From Arthrobacter sp. PvP023 (GTDB lineage: Bacteria; Actinomycetota; Actinomycetes; Actinomycetales; Micrococcaceae): a stretch of DNA of 64,000 nucleotides. Below the pieces are notes generated by a model, which saw only the letters and a list, made by a program, of their open reading frames with translations, was not told where the DNA came from and made no database searches. Positions 54,914 to 62,892 of the stretch are shown in pieces (the stretch's first letter is position 1; each line of letters begins with the position of its first letter). Made by a program: the position numbers and the translations under genes. The stretch spans positions 1,054,001 through 1,118,000 of the forward strand of contig NZ_JAFIBI010000001.1 of NCBI RefSeq assembly GCF_017832975.1, read 5' to 3'.

Positions 54914-55786
54914 ATGAGAGTTGCTGTAACCGGAGGAAGCGGAAAACTGGGCAGGAGCGTGGTTCGCAGGCTGACCGAGGACGGCCACGACGTTCTCAAC
55001 CTGGACCGCACCGGCACCCGGGGCCGCGGCTTCACCGAGGTTGACCTGCGCAATTACGGGCAGGTCCTGGACGTCATCCTCGGCCTCGACGACCGCCACG
55101 AGGGCTTCGACGCGATCGTGCACCTGGGGGCCATTCCGGCTCCGGGCCACGCGCCGGACGCGGCCACGTTCGAGAACAACATGCTCGCCACCTACAACGT
55201 CTTCCAGGCCGCACGCCGGGCCGGAATCAAGAAGGTGGTGTACGCCTCCAGCGAGACGGTGCTGGGACTGCCGTTCGAGGTCGATCCTCCCTATATCCCG
55301 GTGGATGAGGAATACCCGGCCAGGCCCGAAAGCACCTACTCGCTGGTGAAGCACCTGGAGGAGCAGATGGCCATCCAGCTGACCCGCTGGGACCCGGAAC
55401 TGAGCATCACCGGCCTGCGGTTCTCCAACGTGATGGACCCCGAGGACTATGAGGCGTTTCCCTCCTTCGACTCCGACGCCACGCTGCGGAAGTGGAACCT
55501 CTGGGGGTACATCGACGGCCGTGACGGCGCGCAGGCCGTGGCCCGCGCGTTGGAAAACGGCAAGCCCGGATTCGAAGCGTTCATCGTCGCCAACGAAGAC
55601 ACCGTCATGAGCCGATCCAGCGCCAGCCTCGCAGCGGAAGTCTTTCCGGGCGTCAAGGTGGTCAAGGAGCTCGGCGAACACGAAACCATGCTTTCCATCG
55701 ACAAAGCCAAGCGCCTCCTGGGGTTCGCTCCGGAGCACACGTGGCGGACGTATCACTCGAACCGCACCACGCCCACCGAGGATTGA
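54914..55786 (+). CDS. NAD-dependent epimerase/dehydratase (extended SDR)
   Basis: A 290-residue extended short-chain dehydrogenase: nucleotide loop GGSGKLGRSVVRRL, catalytic tyrosine-lysine in STYSLVKHLEEQ. Likely acts on a sugar or sugar nucleotide. ATG 54914 has GAGGAG upstream. It is followed after 8 bases by an aldo/keto reductase, so the two form an oxidoreductase operon, closed by a strong terminator. Confidence 0.88.
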   Translation: MRVAVTGGSGKLGRSVVRRLTEDGHDVLNLDRTGTRGRGFTEVDLRNYGQVLDVILGLDDRHEGFDAIVHLGAIPAPGHAPDAATFENNMLATYNVFQAARRAGIKKVVYASSETVLGLPFEVDPPYIPVDEEYPARPESTYSLVKHLEEQMAIQLTRWDPELSITGLRFSNVMDPEDYEAFPSFDSDATLRKWNLWGYIDGRDGAQAVARALENGKPGFEAFIVANEDTVMSRSSASLAAEVFPGVKVVKELGEHETMLSIDKAKRLLGFAPEHTWRTYHSNRTTPTED

Positions 55787-55794
55787 GGAGAACC

Positions 55795-56826
55795 ATGCAA
55801 TACCGCACACTAGGCAACAGCGGCGCCGTCGTTTCCAATTACGCGCTGGGCACTATGACCTTTGGCGCCGAAGCCACCGAGGAAACGTCCTTCGCCATAC
55901 TTGACGATTACTTCGCGGCGGGCGGCAATTTCATTGATACCGCCGACGTCTACAGCCAGGGTGTCTCTGAGCAGATCATCGGCCGCTGGCTGGCCGCCCG
56001 TCCCGATGTCAGGGACCGCGCCGTACTGGCCACCAAGGGACGCTTCCCCATGGGTCAGGCCCCGAACGACCTCGGAACCTCCCGCCGCCACCTCACCCGG
56101 GCGCTCGATGACTCGCTGCGCCGCCTCGGCGTCGAACAGATCGACCTGTACCAGATGCACGCGTGGGACCCCATCACGCCCCTGGAGGAGACGCTCCGCT
56201 TCCTGCATGATTCCGTCAGCAGCGGCAAGATCGCCTACTACGGGTTTTCCAACTTCCTGGGCTGGCAGCTGACCAAGGCGGTGCACCTGGCCAAGGCCCA
56301 TGGCTGGAGTGCCCCCGTGACACTGCAGCCGCAATACAGCCTGCTGGTCCGGGAGATTGAATCAGAGATTGTTCCGGCCTCACTGGATGCGGGCATCGGG
56401 CTGCTGCCGTGGTCGCCCCTGGGCGGAGGCTGGCTCTCCGGCAAGTACAAGCGCGATGAGGCACCGGCCGGCGCCACGCGGCTGGGCGAGAACCCCAAGC
56501 GCGGCATGGAAGCCTGGCAGGCCCGCAACGACGATCCCCGCACGTGGGAGGTCATTGGAACCGTCGAAAAGATCGCGGCGGACCATGGCGTGAGTGCATC
56601 CCAGGTGGCATTGGCCTGGCTGGCCGACCGGCCGGCGGTGACGTCCGTGATCCTCGGCGCCCGCACCACGGAGCAGCTGGCGGACAACCTCGCCGCTGCG
56701 GACCTGGAGCTGACGGAGGAGGAAACCCGGCGGCTGACCGAGGCCAGCCAGCCACGGGTGGGCGTGTACCCGTACGGTCCCATGGCCCAGGAGCAGCGCA
56801 ACCGCAAGATTGAAGGCGGCCGCTAG
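55795..56826 (+). CDS. Aldo/keto reductase
   Basis: NADPH-dependent reductase of 343 residues with the family's tetrad: Asp in IDTADVYSQG (with Tyr), Lys in LATKGRFP and His in YQMHAWDP. Closest in layout to YajO/YccK-type or auxin-induced reductases. ATG 55795 follows GGAGAACC; the longer frame to 55741 overlaps the epimerase and is rejected. It is second in the operon with the epimerase. Confidence 0.92.
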   Translation: MQYRTLGNSGAVVSNYALGTMTFGAEATEETSFAILDDYFAAGGNFIDTADVYSQGVSEQIIGRWLAARPDVRDRAVLATKGRFPMGQAPNDLGTSRRHLTRALDDSLRRLGVEQIDLYQMHAWDPITPLEETLRFLHDSVSSGKIAYYGFSNFLGWQLTKAVHLAKAHGWSAPVTLQPQYSLLVREIESEIVPASLDAGIGLLPWSPLGGGWLSGKYKRDEAPAGATRLGENPKRGMEAWQARNDDPRTWEVIGTVEKIAADHGVSASQVALAWLADRPAVTSVILGARTTEQLADNLAAADLELTEEETRRLTEASQPRVGVYPYGPMAQEQRNRKIEGGR

Positions 56827-56852
56827 GCGGCGCGCAAGCAACTGACATGGGA

Positions 56853-56894
56853 GGGAGGCCGACGGCGGCAAGTGGCTGCCGCCGTCGGCCTCCC
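56853..56894. terminator. Terminator between convergent genes
   Basis: Arms of 18 bases (56853-56870 and 56877-56894; GGGAGGCCGACGGCGGCA and its inverse) pair perfectly around AGTGGC. The core matches the 48-bp palindrome at 33840-33887 (AGGC, CGACGGCGGCA), so the two are related in sequence. Confidence 0.85.
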
Positions 56895-56940
56895 TTCCGT
56901 ATCACCGGGCGGCGGCCGACGCCAAAGTCTGAGCGATTCC

Positions 56941-57150
56941 TCAGCTGACCGGTAAAACCTCGTAGCCGTCGGTTTTGGACACCAACTGTCGCCCGTGGTT
57001 GCCGTCGAAGCGCAGCCACATCACGGAGGAGTCCTGGGTGGCGTCCTCCACCTCCCCGGTGCGGACTATCCGGCCATCGAGCCGCAACTCAACCCGGCTG
57101 CCAATCAGCTGCTGCCAGGTGCCGGTTGTTTCAGGTACGGCGGAGGTCAT
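56941..57150 (-). CDS. Short conserved-looking protein, unknown
   Basis: A 69-residue product with a beta-rich pattern (GSRVELRLDGRIVRTGEVED, SSVMWLRFDG), like a small SH3- or Sm-like barrel. No family recognised. It lies between the terminator at 56853-56894 and the PhoD region. Single start ATG 57150; ribosome-binding sequence is weak. Confidence 0.6.
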   Translation of the reverse strand: MTSAVPETTGTWQQLIGSRVELRLDGRIVRTGEVEDATQDSSVMWLRFDGNHGRQLVSKTDGYEVLPVS

Positions 57151-57252
57151 CCGGGGTCCAATCTGTGATCGCTAACAATTATGGAATGCTATCCGCGCGG
57201 CAACTGTGAAGCAAATCACACTCCTTGGCTGTCGTTTGTACCCGGGCCAGCC

Positions 57253-57292
57253 TCCGCCGGCGCCGGACGTGATTCCGTCCGGCGCCGGCGGA
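57253..57292 (-). terminator. Terminator after the PhoD gene
   Basis: Perfect 17-base arms (57253-57269, TCCGCCGGCGCCGGACG, and 57276-57292) around TGATTC, 10 bases beyond the PhoD stop. There is no T-run, so efficiency is uncertain. Confidence 0.75.
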
Positions 57293-57302
57293 ACGGTGGG
57301 AC

Positions 57303-58895
57303 TCAGGCCCGTGCCCTGAGTCCCGGGATGCCGTCCTGGATCTCGAAGGATGCCTTGGTGGAAACGGGCGCACCCGGGGCGGTCACATAGTCCAGCACCC
57401 GGAAGTCCGCCTGCAGCGATTCCTTCGTGATGCGGGTGTTCACGTAGCCGCGGTTGTCGTTGTAGAACTTCAGGTGCGGGTTCCAGGCCATCACCGGATC
57501 CGTCGTGGAACCGGACCCGTTGCCGGTTGACGTGACGGAAGTGCAGACCAGCTCGGAGCCCACCACAGGCGACGCCGGATCCTTGTAGTCAACCTTGATG
57601 TCGTTGGCCCAGTTCCGGTGGACGTCTCCCGTGAGAACCACGGCGTTGCGCACCCTCGCGTCTGTCCAGCCCCGGGTGATACGGCGGCGGGAGGCGGCGT
57701 AGCCGTCCCAGCCGTCCATGGACACGTCGTCGATGTCCGGCGCCTTGTTCCGGTCCCGCTCGGCGAAGAAGACCTGCTGGCCCAGGATGTCCCAGCGCTG
57801 GGTGGAGTTTTTGAAGCCGTCCAGCAGCCATTGCTCCTGGTCGGCGCCTGTGATGGTGCGGTCCGCCGCCAGCCGTTCCTGCACGTTCTTCTTCCAGCCG
57901 TCGCCAGCCAGCTGGTCGTCGCGGTATTGGCGTGTATCCATCATGTGGAAGTTGGCCAGCTGGCCCCACTGCACTGTCCGGTAGATTTTCATGTCGGCAC
58001 CAGCCGGGACCGAGGACGCGCGCAAGGGCATGTTCTCGTAATAGGCCTTGAAGGCCGCGGTGCGGCGCTGGCGGAAGTGCTCCGCGGAGTCATTGAGCTG
58101 TGCCGGATCTGAATTTTCCGGGATCTCATCCGCCCAGTTGTTATCCACCTCGTGGTCATCCCAGACCACAAGCCAAGGAGCAACGGCGTGCGCGGCCTGA
58201 AGGTCCGGATCAGACTTGTACTGTGCGTGTCGCTGCCGGTAGTTCTCCAGGCTGACCGTCTCAGGGCCGACGTGGTCGCGCGGGTTGCCGCCGCCAATCA
58301 CATAGGACTCCTTGCGGTACTCGTACACGTAGTCGCCGAGGTGAAGCACGAGGTCAGGGTGGTCCTCCGCCAGCCGCCGGTACCCCGTGAAATAGCCGTG
58401 CTCGTACTGGGCACAACTGGCGAAGGACATTGCCAGGGCCGCCGGTGTCTCGTGCAGGGCGGGACTGGTGAGGGTCCGTCCCACCGGGCTGATGTGCTGG
58501 CCGCTGCGGAAACGGTAGAAGTACTCCCGGCCAGGCTTCAAACCGCGCAGTTCAACGTGGACTGAATGCGCGTTGTCGATCAGGGCATGCTCGACGCCCC
58601 GTGCCACCACACGCTTCATGCCTGCATCCTCGGCCACCTCCCAGGCGACCGGGACACTGCGAGACGGCATGCCTCCCAGGCCGTCTCCGGCGAGGGGGTC
58701 CAGCGCGAGGCGGGTCCAGAGGACGAAGCCGTCCGGCCAGGGCTCGCCCGAGGCGATGCCAAGAGTGAACGGGTCGGTACGGAGGCCGGCACCCGTAACT
58801 GTTGATGTGGCGGCAACCGCTGTGCCCGGAACGGCAACGACAAGCCCGGCGCCGAGGCCGGCGGTGAGAAGGGATCTGCGGGAAATGTTATCCAT
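57303..58895 (-). CDS. phoD: PhoD-family alkaline phosphatase, Tat-exported
   Basis: Exported phosphodiesterase/phosphatase of 530 residues that frees phosphate from organic esters. A Tat signal is clear (SRRSLLTAGLGAGLVVAVPG, cleavage near TAVAA). Metal-site motifs are LGDYVYEYR, VVWDDHEVDNNW and LTGDVHRNW. The Tat route fits a folded metal enzyme. It forms its own transcript, closed by the hairpin at 57253-57292. No Pho box was identified. Confidence 0.92.
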   Translation of the reverse strand: MDNISRRSLLTAGLGAGLVVAVPGTAVAATSTVTGAGLRTDPFTLGIASGEPWPDGFVLWTRLALDPLAGDGLGGMPSRSVPVAWEVAEDAGMKRVVARGVEHALIDNAHSVHVELRGLKPGREYFYRFRSGQHISPVGRTLTSPALHETPAALAMSFASCAQYEHGYFTGYRRLAEDHPDLVLHLGDYVYEYRKESYVIGGGNPRDHVGPETVSLENYRQRHAQYKSDPDLQAAHAVAPWLVVWDDHEVDNNWADEIPENSDPAQLNDSAEHFRQRRTAAFKAYYENMPLRASSVPAGADMKIYRTVQWGQLANFHMMDTRQYRDDQLAGDGWKKNVQERLAADRTITGADQEQWLLDGFKNSTQRWDILGQQVFFAERDRNKAPDIDDVSMDGWDGYAASRRRITRGWTDARVRNAVVLTGDVHRNWANDIKVDYKDPASPVVGSELVCTSVTSTGNGSGSTTDPVMAWNPHLKFYNDNRGYVNTRITKESLQADFRVLDYVTAPGAPVSTKASFEIQDGIPGLRARA

Positions 58896-58964
58896 GGCTT
58901 GAAACTATTCAAGTCATTTGGACGCGGGCTGTCTCCAGCGTGAATGCACGATTAACCCTCCGGG

Positions 58965-60077
58965 TCAGACCTCGACGAGGAACTGCGTGTGGGCGTACCG
59001 GACGCCGTTAATCTGGAGCTCCAGGGCGTGGCTTCCCGGGTGGTGCACCCGGGTGGTCATCTGCCGGAAGGCATGGCGCTTGGACACCGTCCGGGTTTCG
59101 CCGGGATTCAGGGTCAGGGCCGCCAGTTTGAAGACCTTCTCCGATTGCGAGCCGTTTGCCTTCATATAGTGCACGATGTAATCCACGGCGAGCCTGGCCG
59201 GATCGGCACCCGTGTTGGAGATCTCGAATTCGAAAGCGAGATCCGCCGGCAGGGCCACGGTGTGCCGGTCCAGCCTCGGCGGGGTTACGGAGAGGGACGC
59301 GGGAGCGAACCCCTGCAGGGCCAGTGCGCCCGGGTGGGCCTTCTTGACGAGGGTGCGGAGTCCATGCCGGACCACCCACGGTGTATTGGCGTCCGGCGCG
59401 GCAGTCCAGGCGGCAGCCGCGGTCAGCACCGCCTCGGGAGAATGGCGTGCCAGGTCATTGAGGTGGTTGGCCACTGACCGCCGGACGTACTCGTGCGGGT
59501 CCCGGTACAGGGCGTCCAGGATGGGAATCGTGGCCTCTGGCCGCTGGACCAGGCCGGGAATCCGGACCGCCCACGGGAGATACGGGCGGGTACCTTCGCT
59601 GGCGAGGCGGCGTACATGCTGGTCAGGGTGGGCGGTCCAGGTCAGGACGACGGCCAGCGCGCGGTCCAGGTCGGCGGCCAGCAGCCGCCGGATGGCGAAT
59701 TCCCCGGTCAGCCGCGGAGTCAGTTCGGCCAGGAGATGGAGGCAGTCCTCAAAATCCGCGGACCGGGTCGAATTCAGGGCCAGCGTTACTGCTGTTTCCG
59801 TGACCGGCCAGAGCGTCCAGCCGGTAAAACCGGCGTCCAGGAGCGCGCTTCGGAAGACGCGCGCCGCCGTCGAGTAGTCACCCGGGCCACGGGCAGTGGC
59901 AAAGTCGGCGAGCAGGCCCCGGCTCACATGATCGGTCCGTTCGCGCAGGCTCAGGTTCCGCAGCGAAGCGCCGGTACTCGAGGTGTTGGACCAGGAAACG
60001 CCGGGAGCGGCATCCGCGAGGACGCGGACCAGCCGGCCGACAGCAGCCTGGTCAATCAGTTCGTTCATGGCACCCAT
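58965..60077 (-). CDS. AlkC-like DNA alkylation repair protein with Ig-like domain
   Basis: Residues about 1-265 are HEAT-like repeats (WTAHPDQHVRRLASEGTRPY, YVRRSVANHLNDLARHSPEA) of the AlkC/AlkD DNA-glycosylase superfamily; residues about 275-370 are a C-terminal beta, immunoglobulin-like domain (ADLAFEFEISNTGADPARLA). That combination is the layout of AlkC enzymes that remove alkylated bases without base flipping. The 370 residues fit. Start is ATG 60077 or 60068. It stands alone, without an Ada regulator. Confidence 0.85.
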   Translation of the reverse strand: MGAMNELIDQAAVGRLVRVLADAAPGVSWSNTSSTGASLRNLSLRERTDHVSRGLLADFATARGPGDYSTAARVFRSALLDAGFTGWTLWPVTETAVTLALNSTRSADFEDCLHLLAELTPRLTGEFAIRRLLAADLDRALAVVLTWTAHPDQHVRRLASEGTRPYLPWAVRIPGLVQRPEATIPILDALYRDPHEYVRRSVANHLNDLARHSPEAVLTAAAAWTAAPDANTPWVVRHGLRTLVKKAHPGALALQGFAPASLSVTPPRLDRHTVALPADLAFEFEISNTGADPARLAVDYIVHYMKANGSQSEKVFKLAALTLNPGETRTVSKRHAFRQMTTRVHHPGSHALELQINGVRYAHTQFLVEV

Positions 60078-60186
60078 GCAGTCAGGCTACCGTCTGCAGC
60101 CGGGCTGCGGTTGCGAGCCAAATCCGCGGAATCGGGATAATCTCAGCGGACACAAATTTTCAAGACTGCATAGGCGGAAGCGGGAC

Positions 60187-60969
60187 ATGGCTGAAGATCG
60201 ATCACGGAAATCGCCCCACTGGTGGCGGGTCTTCCACGACAAATTCGTGGTCGAAGAGCGGTACATGAGCGCAGCCTCCCGAAAGAACCTTTACCGGATC
60301 GCCGTGATCCTGATGATTGCTGGCGCAGTGCTTTTCTCACTCGCCCTGACCGGGGTGCTGGGAAAAGACGGCCTTACCTTCATGGACGAGCCAGTCAGGG
60401 CGTGGCTTGTCACCCAGCGGTCGGAGCCGCTCACCGCCGCCATGATCTTCCTTGCGATCGTATTCGGACCCGTGGCGTTGCCGATCATCGTCCTGGTGGT
60501 CACCGTGGCCTGGGGCCTCGCCGCCAAGCACGCCTGGCGGCCCCTGCTGCTGGCCGGGGCCATGCTCACCGGAGTCGCGCTTGCCCAGATCATCGGTCGG
60601 TCTGTCGGACGGCAGCGGCCGCCGCTTGACCTCATGCTGTTCGGCCCGGACGTCACGTTCTCCTTCCCCTCCGGGCACGTGCTCGGTGCTTGCGACTTCC
60701 TGCTGGTCACCACGTTCCTGATCTTCTCGCGACGCCAAAGCACGTGGCCGGCGGTGGCCGCTTTCGCCCTGGCCGTCGTCGGTATCTTCCTCGCATCCAT
60801 TAGCCGGCTCTACCTGGGCTATCACTGGGTCAGCGACGCCCTGGCCTCCCTGTTCATCTCCTTCGTGGTCCTGGGTGCCGTCATCGCCCTGGACACGTGG
60901 CGAACGGCGCGCATCCCGGGGGAACAGATCACCGGTGAATTGTCCAAGGCCGATACGGTGGAAAGCTAG
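60187..60969 (+). CDS. PAP2-family phosphatase
   Basis: A 260-residue membrane phosphatase with about six helices and the three PAP2 motifs: VGRQRPPLD, FPSGHVLG and SRLYLGYHWVSD. Likely acts on a lipid phosphate such as undecaprenyl pyrophosphate or phosphatidic acid. ATG 60187 (MAEDRSRKS) is preferred over the longer frame. A YjbR/MmcQ gene remnant begins 7 bases after the stop. Confidence 0.92.
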   Translation: MAEDRSRKSPHWWRVFHDKFVVEERYMSAASRKNLYRIAVILMIAGAVLFSLALTGVLGKDGLTFMDEPVRAWLVTQRSEPLTAAMIFLAIVFGPVALPIIVLVVTVAWGLAAKHAWRPLLLAGAMLTGVALAQIIGRSVGRQRPPLDLMLFGPDVTFSFPSGHVLGACDFLLVTTFLIFSRRQSTWPAVAAFALAVVGIFLASISRLYLGYHWVSDALASLFISFVVLGAVIALDTWRTARIPGEQITGELSKADTVES

Positions 60970-60975
60970 GAGCAA

Positions 60976-61079
60976 GTGGCCGACGTCGACGACGTCCGCC
61001 GCCTCTGCCTGGCGTTGCCGGGCGTTACGGAGCGGCCCGGCTGGAGGAGGCCTACCTGATTGCGGGCGGCCGGGCGTGA
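60976..61079 (+). pseudogene. YjbR/MmcQ-family gene remnant
   Basis: GTG 60976, with AGGAGCAA before it, begins VADVDDVRRLCLALPGVTER, a typical YjbR/MmcQ start. After PG the frame meets a stop at TGA (61058-61060). A second frame from about 61040 reads LEEAYLIAGGRA and ends at TGA 61077-61079, as YjbR C-termini do. Roughly 75-80 residues of the middle are gone. A gene with an out-of-frame internal deletion is the simplest explanation. Confidence 0.75.
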
Positions 61080-61115
61080 ATGCCCGATGAGCTCCGCGAA
61101 TCACCTCTGCAGGTG

Positions 61116-61412
61116 TCACCCCCGCGGGCGTGAGCGGGCCTTCTTTAGCTCGATCCTGAGCTTCGCATTGGCCGCCTCGAGTTCCAGCACCTTCGCCACT
61201 CCTGCCAGGTTGAGCCCCTCGTCCAGCAGTTCACCGATGCGTTTCAGCACGGCGAGGTCCGCATCACTGTACTGCCGCGTCCCCCCGGAGGTGCGGTCCG
61301 GAGTGAGCAGGCCCTTCCGTTCGTAGAGCCTGATGTTCTGCTGGCCCGTTCCCACCAGGTGGGCCACTACGGAGATCGCGTAGAGGCCTGTCTCCGCATT
61401 GCGCTCGGCCAT
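61116..61412 (-). CDS. MerR-family regulator, HspR-like
   Basis: A 98-residue protein with an N-terminal MerR winged helix (GQQNIRLYERKGLLTPDRTS, GGTRQYSDADLAVLKRI) and a short helical tail, close in size to HspR of heat-shock operons. It is divergent from the Hsp20 gene with 140 bases between, so it probably controls that promoter. The inverted-repeat HAIR consensus of HspR was not found intact. Confidence 0.85.
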   Translation of the reverse strand: MAERNAETGLYAISVVAHLVGTGQQNIRLYERKGLLTPDRTSGGTRQYSDADLAVLKRIGELLDEGLNLAGVAKVLELEAANAKLRIELKKARSRPRG

Positions 61413-61444
61413 GATCCTCCCCGAAAAATTCGTGCAAATCGGTC

Positions 61445-61497
61445 TTGCAACAGTCTCCCACCGGTGCTATAAAAAATCTATACCCGCCACCATAGAT
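61445..61497 (+). promoter_or_regulatory. Hsp20 promoter with candidate operator
   Basis: TTGCAA (61445-61450) and TATAAA (61468-61473) are separated by exactly 17 bases, a strong housekeeping-type promoter facing hsp20. Directly downstream ATCTAT (61476-61481) and ATAGAT (61492-61497) form an inverted repeat with a 10-base spacer, a candidate site for the divergent MerR-type regulator. Confidence 0.7.
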
Positions 61498-61552
61498 ATG
61501 TGGGGCGGGCGGCCCAAGAGAATGCAACAACCACATGCTGAAGGAGTGGGAA

Positions 61553-61981
61553 ATGATGTTGATGCGTACGGACCCGTTCCGTGAACTGGACAGGCTTACC
61601 CAGCAGGTGTTTGGAACCGCGGCCCGGCCTGCGGCCATGCCGATGGATGCCTGGCAGGAGGACGGGGAGTTCGTAGTCGCGTTCGATCTGCCGGGAGTCG
61701 ACATCGACTCTGTGGACCTCAATATTGAGCGGAACGTACTGACTGTGCGGGCTGAACGGCGCGATCAAACTCAGCCCAACGTGGAACTGGTCGTTTCGGA
61801 GCGCCCCCGCGGCGTCTTCAGCCGGCAGTTGATCCTTGGCGAGACCCTGGACACGGACAACGTCAAGGCGAGCTACGACGCCGGTGTGTTGACTCTCCGT
61901 ATCCCGGTTGCCGAACAGGCAAAGCCGCGCAAGATCGAAATCGAAACCAAGCACGACAAGATGCACGAGATCAGCACCTAG
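61553..61981 (+). CDS. Hsp20/alpha-crystallin small heat-shock protein
   Basis: A 142-residue ATP-independent chaperone. The alpha-crystallin domain (about 35-130) shows [31 protein letters not shown] and [18 protein letters not shown] 61553 follows AAGGAGTGGGAA, preferred to ATG 61535. In mycobacteria the equivalent (HspX) is a DosR-regulon member, but here the close partners are MerR and DnaJ-type genes, suggesting heat-shock control. Confidence 0.93.
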   Translation: MMLMRTDPFRELDRLTQQVFGTAARPAAMPMDAWQEDGEFVVAFDLPGVDIDSVDLNIERNVLTVRAERRDQTQPNVELVVSERPRGVFSRQLILGETLDTDNVKASYDAGVLTLRIPVAEQAKPRKIEIETKHDKMHEIST

Positions 61982-62060
61982 TCCCCAGTGGAACGAGCGG
62001 GGCGGCAGCCGGCCGGTGCCGGCGGCCGTCCCGCAACGCAGCGGACAGTGTGGCACCGCC

Positions 62061-62444
62061 ATGACCAACCAGTTACCGGACTACTACGAGGTACTCAACG
62101 TGGCCAGGACGGCCACAAGGCAGGAGATTTCGCGTGCCTACCGGGCGCTGATGCGCCTCCACCATCCAGACCTCGAGGGCAGGTCCGCCGCCGCCGGCCC
62201 GGATAGCGACGGCCTGGACAGCGCCAGCCTCGACAACAACGGGCTGCTGGGCATCATGGAAGCCTTTTCGGTGCTCAGCGATCCCACAACGCGTGCTGAC
62301 TACGACCGTGCACTGTCCGTCTCCCGCCCCGCCGGCGGAGGACCCCGTGAGGTGCCGGTCCGCCGGACACGCACTCCGCAGCCCCCGCTGCTGCGGGTCA
62401 CACCAGTGCTTTGGGAGCGCGGCCCCTGGCCGGGCACCGGATAA
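62061..62444 (+). CDS. J-domain protein
   Basis: A 127-residue DnaJ-type co-chaperone with the J domain only (about 5-75): DYYEVLNVARTATRQEISRA, the HPD tripeptide in RLHHPDLEG, and SVLSDPTTRADYDRAL. An insert rich in Ser/Asp/Asn (about 40-60) interrupts it. The C-terminus is Pro/Arg-rich. It lacks Gly/Phe and zinc regions, so it is a class C type, 79 bases after hsp20 in the same direction. The longer frame is rejected. Confidence 0.88.
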   Translation: MTNQLPDYYEVLNVARTATRQEISRAYRALMRLHHPDLEGRSAAAGPDSDGLDSASLDNNGLLGIMEAFSVLSDPTTRADYDRALSVSRPAGGGPREVPVRRTRTPQPPLLRVTPVLWERGPWPGTG

Positions 62445-62462
62445 GTAGAGAAGGAGCAATCC

Positions 62463-62852
62463 ATGAGCGCCTGGCGCCGTTATGATTCCCATCTGATTCC
62501 GGCGTTCCATGAACGCTTTGAGCAAAGGTGGGGCGTGGGCACGGCCCCGTTCCTGGACCCGGAAGCCCATGAGGAGCCGCTACCGCGGGCCCAGTGGATC
62601 CATCCGGAGACGGGTGCGGCACTTGCCGTGGTCCCCATCTGGACACCGGATGACAGCCAGCACCGGTCCTTTGGGGTCTTCTATCTCCCGCCCGGCGGCG
62701 ATATCTGGGTGCTGCGCCCTGGCTTCACGGGCTACCTTGAACCCGCGGCGGATGAGACGGAACACCTGATCACGCTCCGCAACGACGCCTTCAAGAAAGC
62801 CCTGGCGCATGCCAAGGAATTCCTCTTCGGCTCCGACGCCACGGTGCACTAA
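62463..62852 (+). CDS. Conserved-looking protein of the Hsp20 group, unknown
   Basis: A 129-residue soluble product (MSAWRRYDSHLIPAFHERF) with aromatic, Pro-rich stretches (HPETGAALAVVPIWTPDD, VFYLPPGGDIWVLRPGF). No family recognised. ATG 62463 follows AGAAGGAGCAATCC, 18 bases after the J-domain gene, so it is probably its operon partner and may act in the same stress response. Confidence 0.7.
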   Translation: MSAWRRYDSHLIPAFHERFEQRWGVGTAPFLDPEAHEEPLPRAQWIHPETGAALAVVPIWTPDDSQHRSFGVFYLPPGGDIWVLRPGFTGYLEPAADETEHLITLRNDAFKKALAHAKEFLFGSDATVH

Positions 62853-62892
62853 AATCAGTCCACCACCCGAAACTACATAAGGGATCAAGCAG

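Noticed and set aside
61413..61475. HAIR element of HspR
   Set aside because: The CTTGAGT-N7-ACTCAAG consensus is not present; only a promoter and a different inverted repeat are seen.
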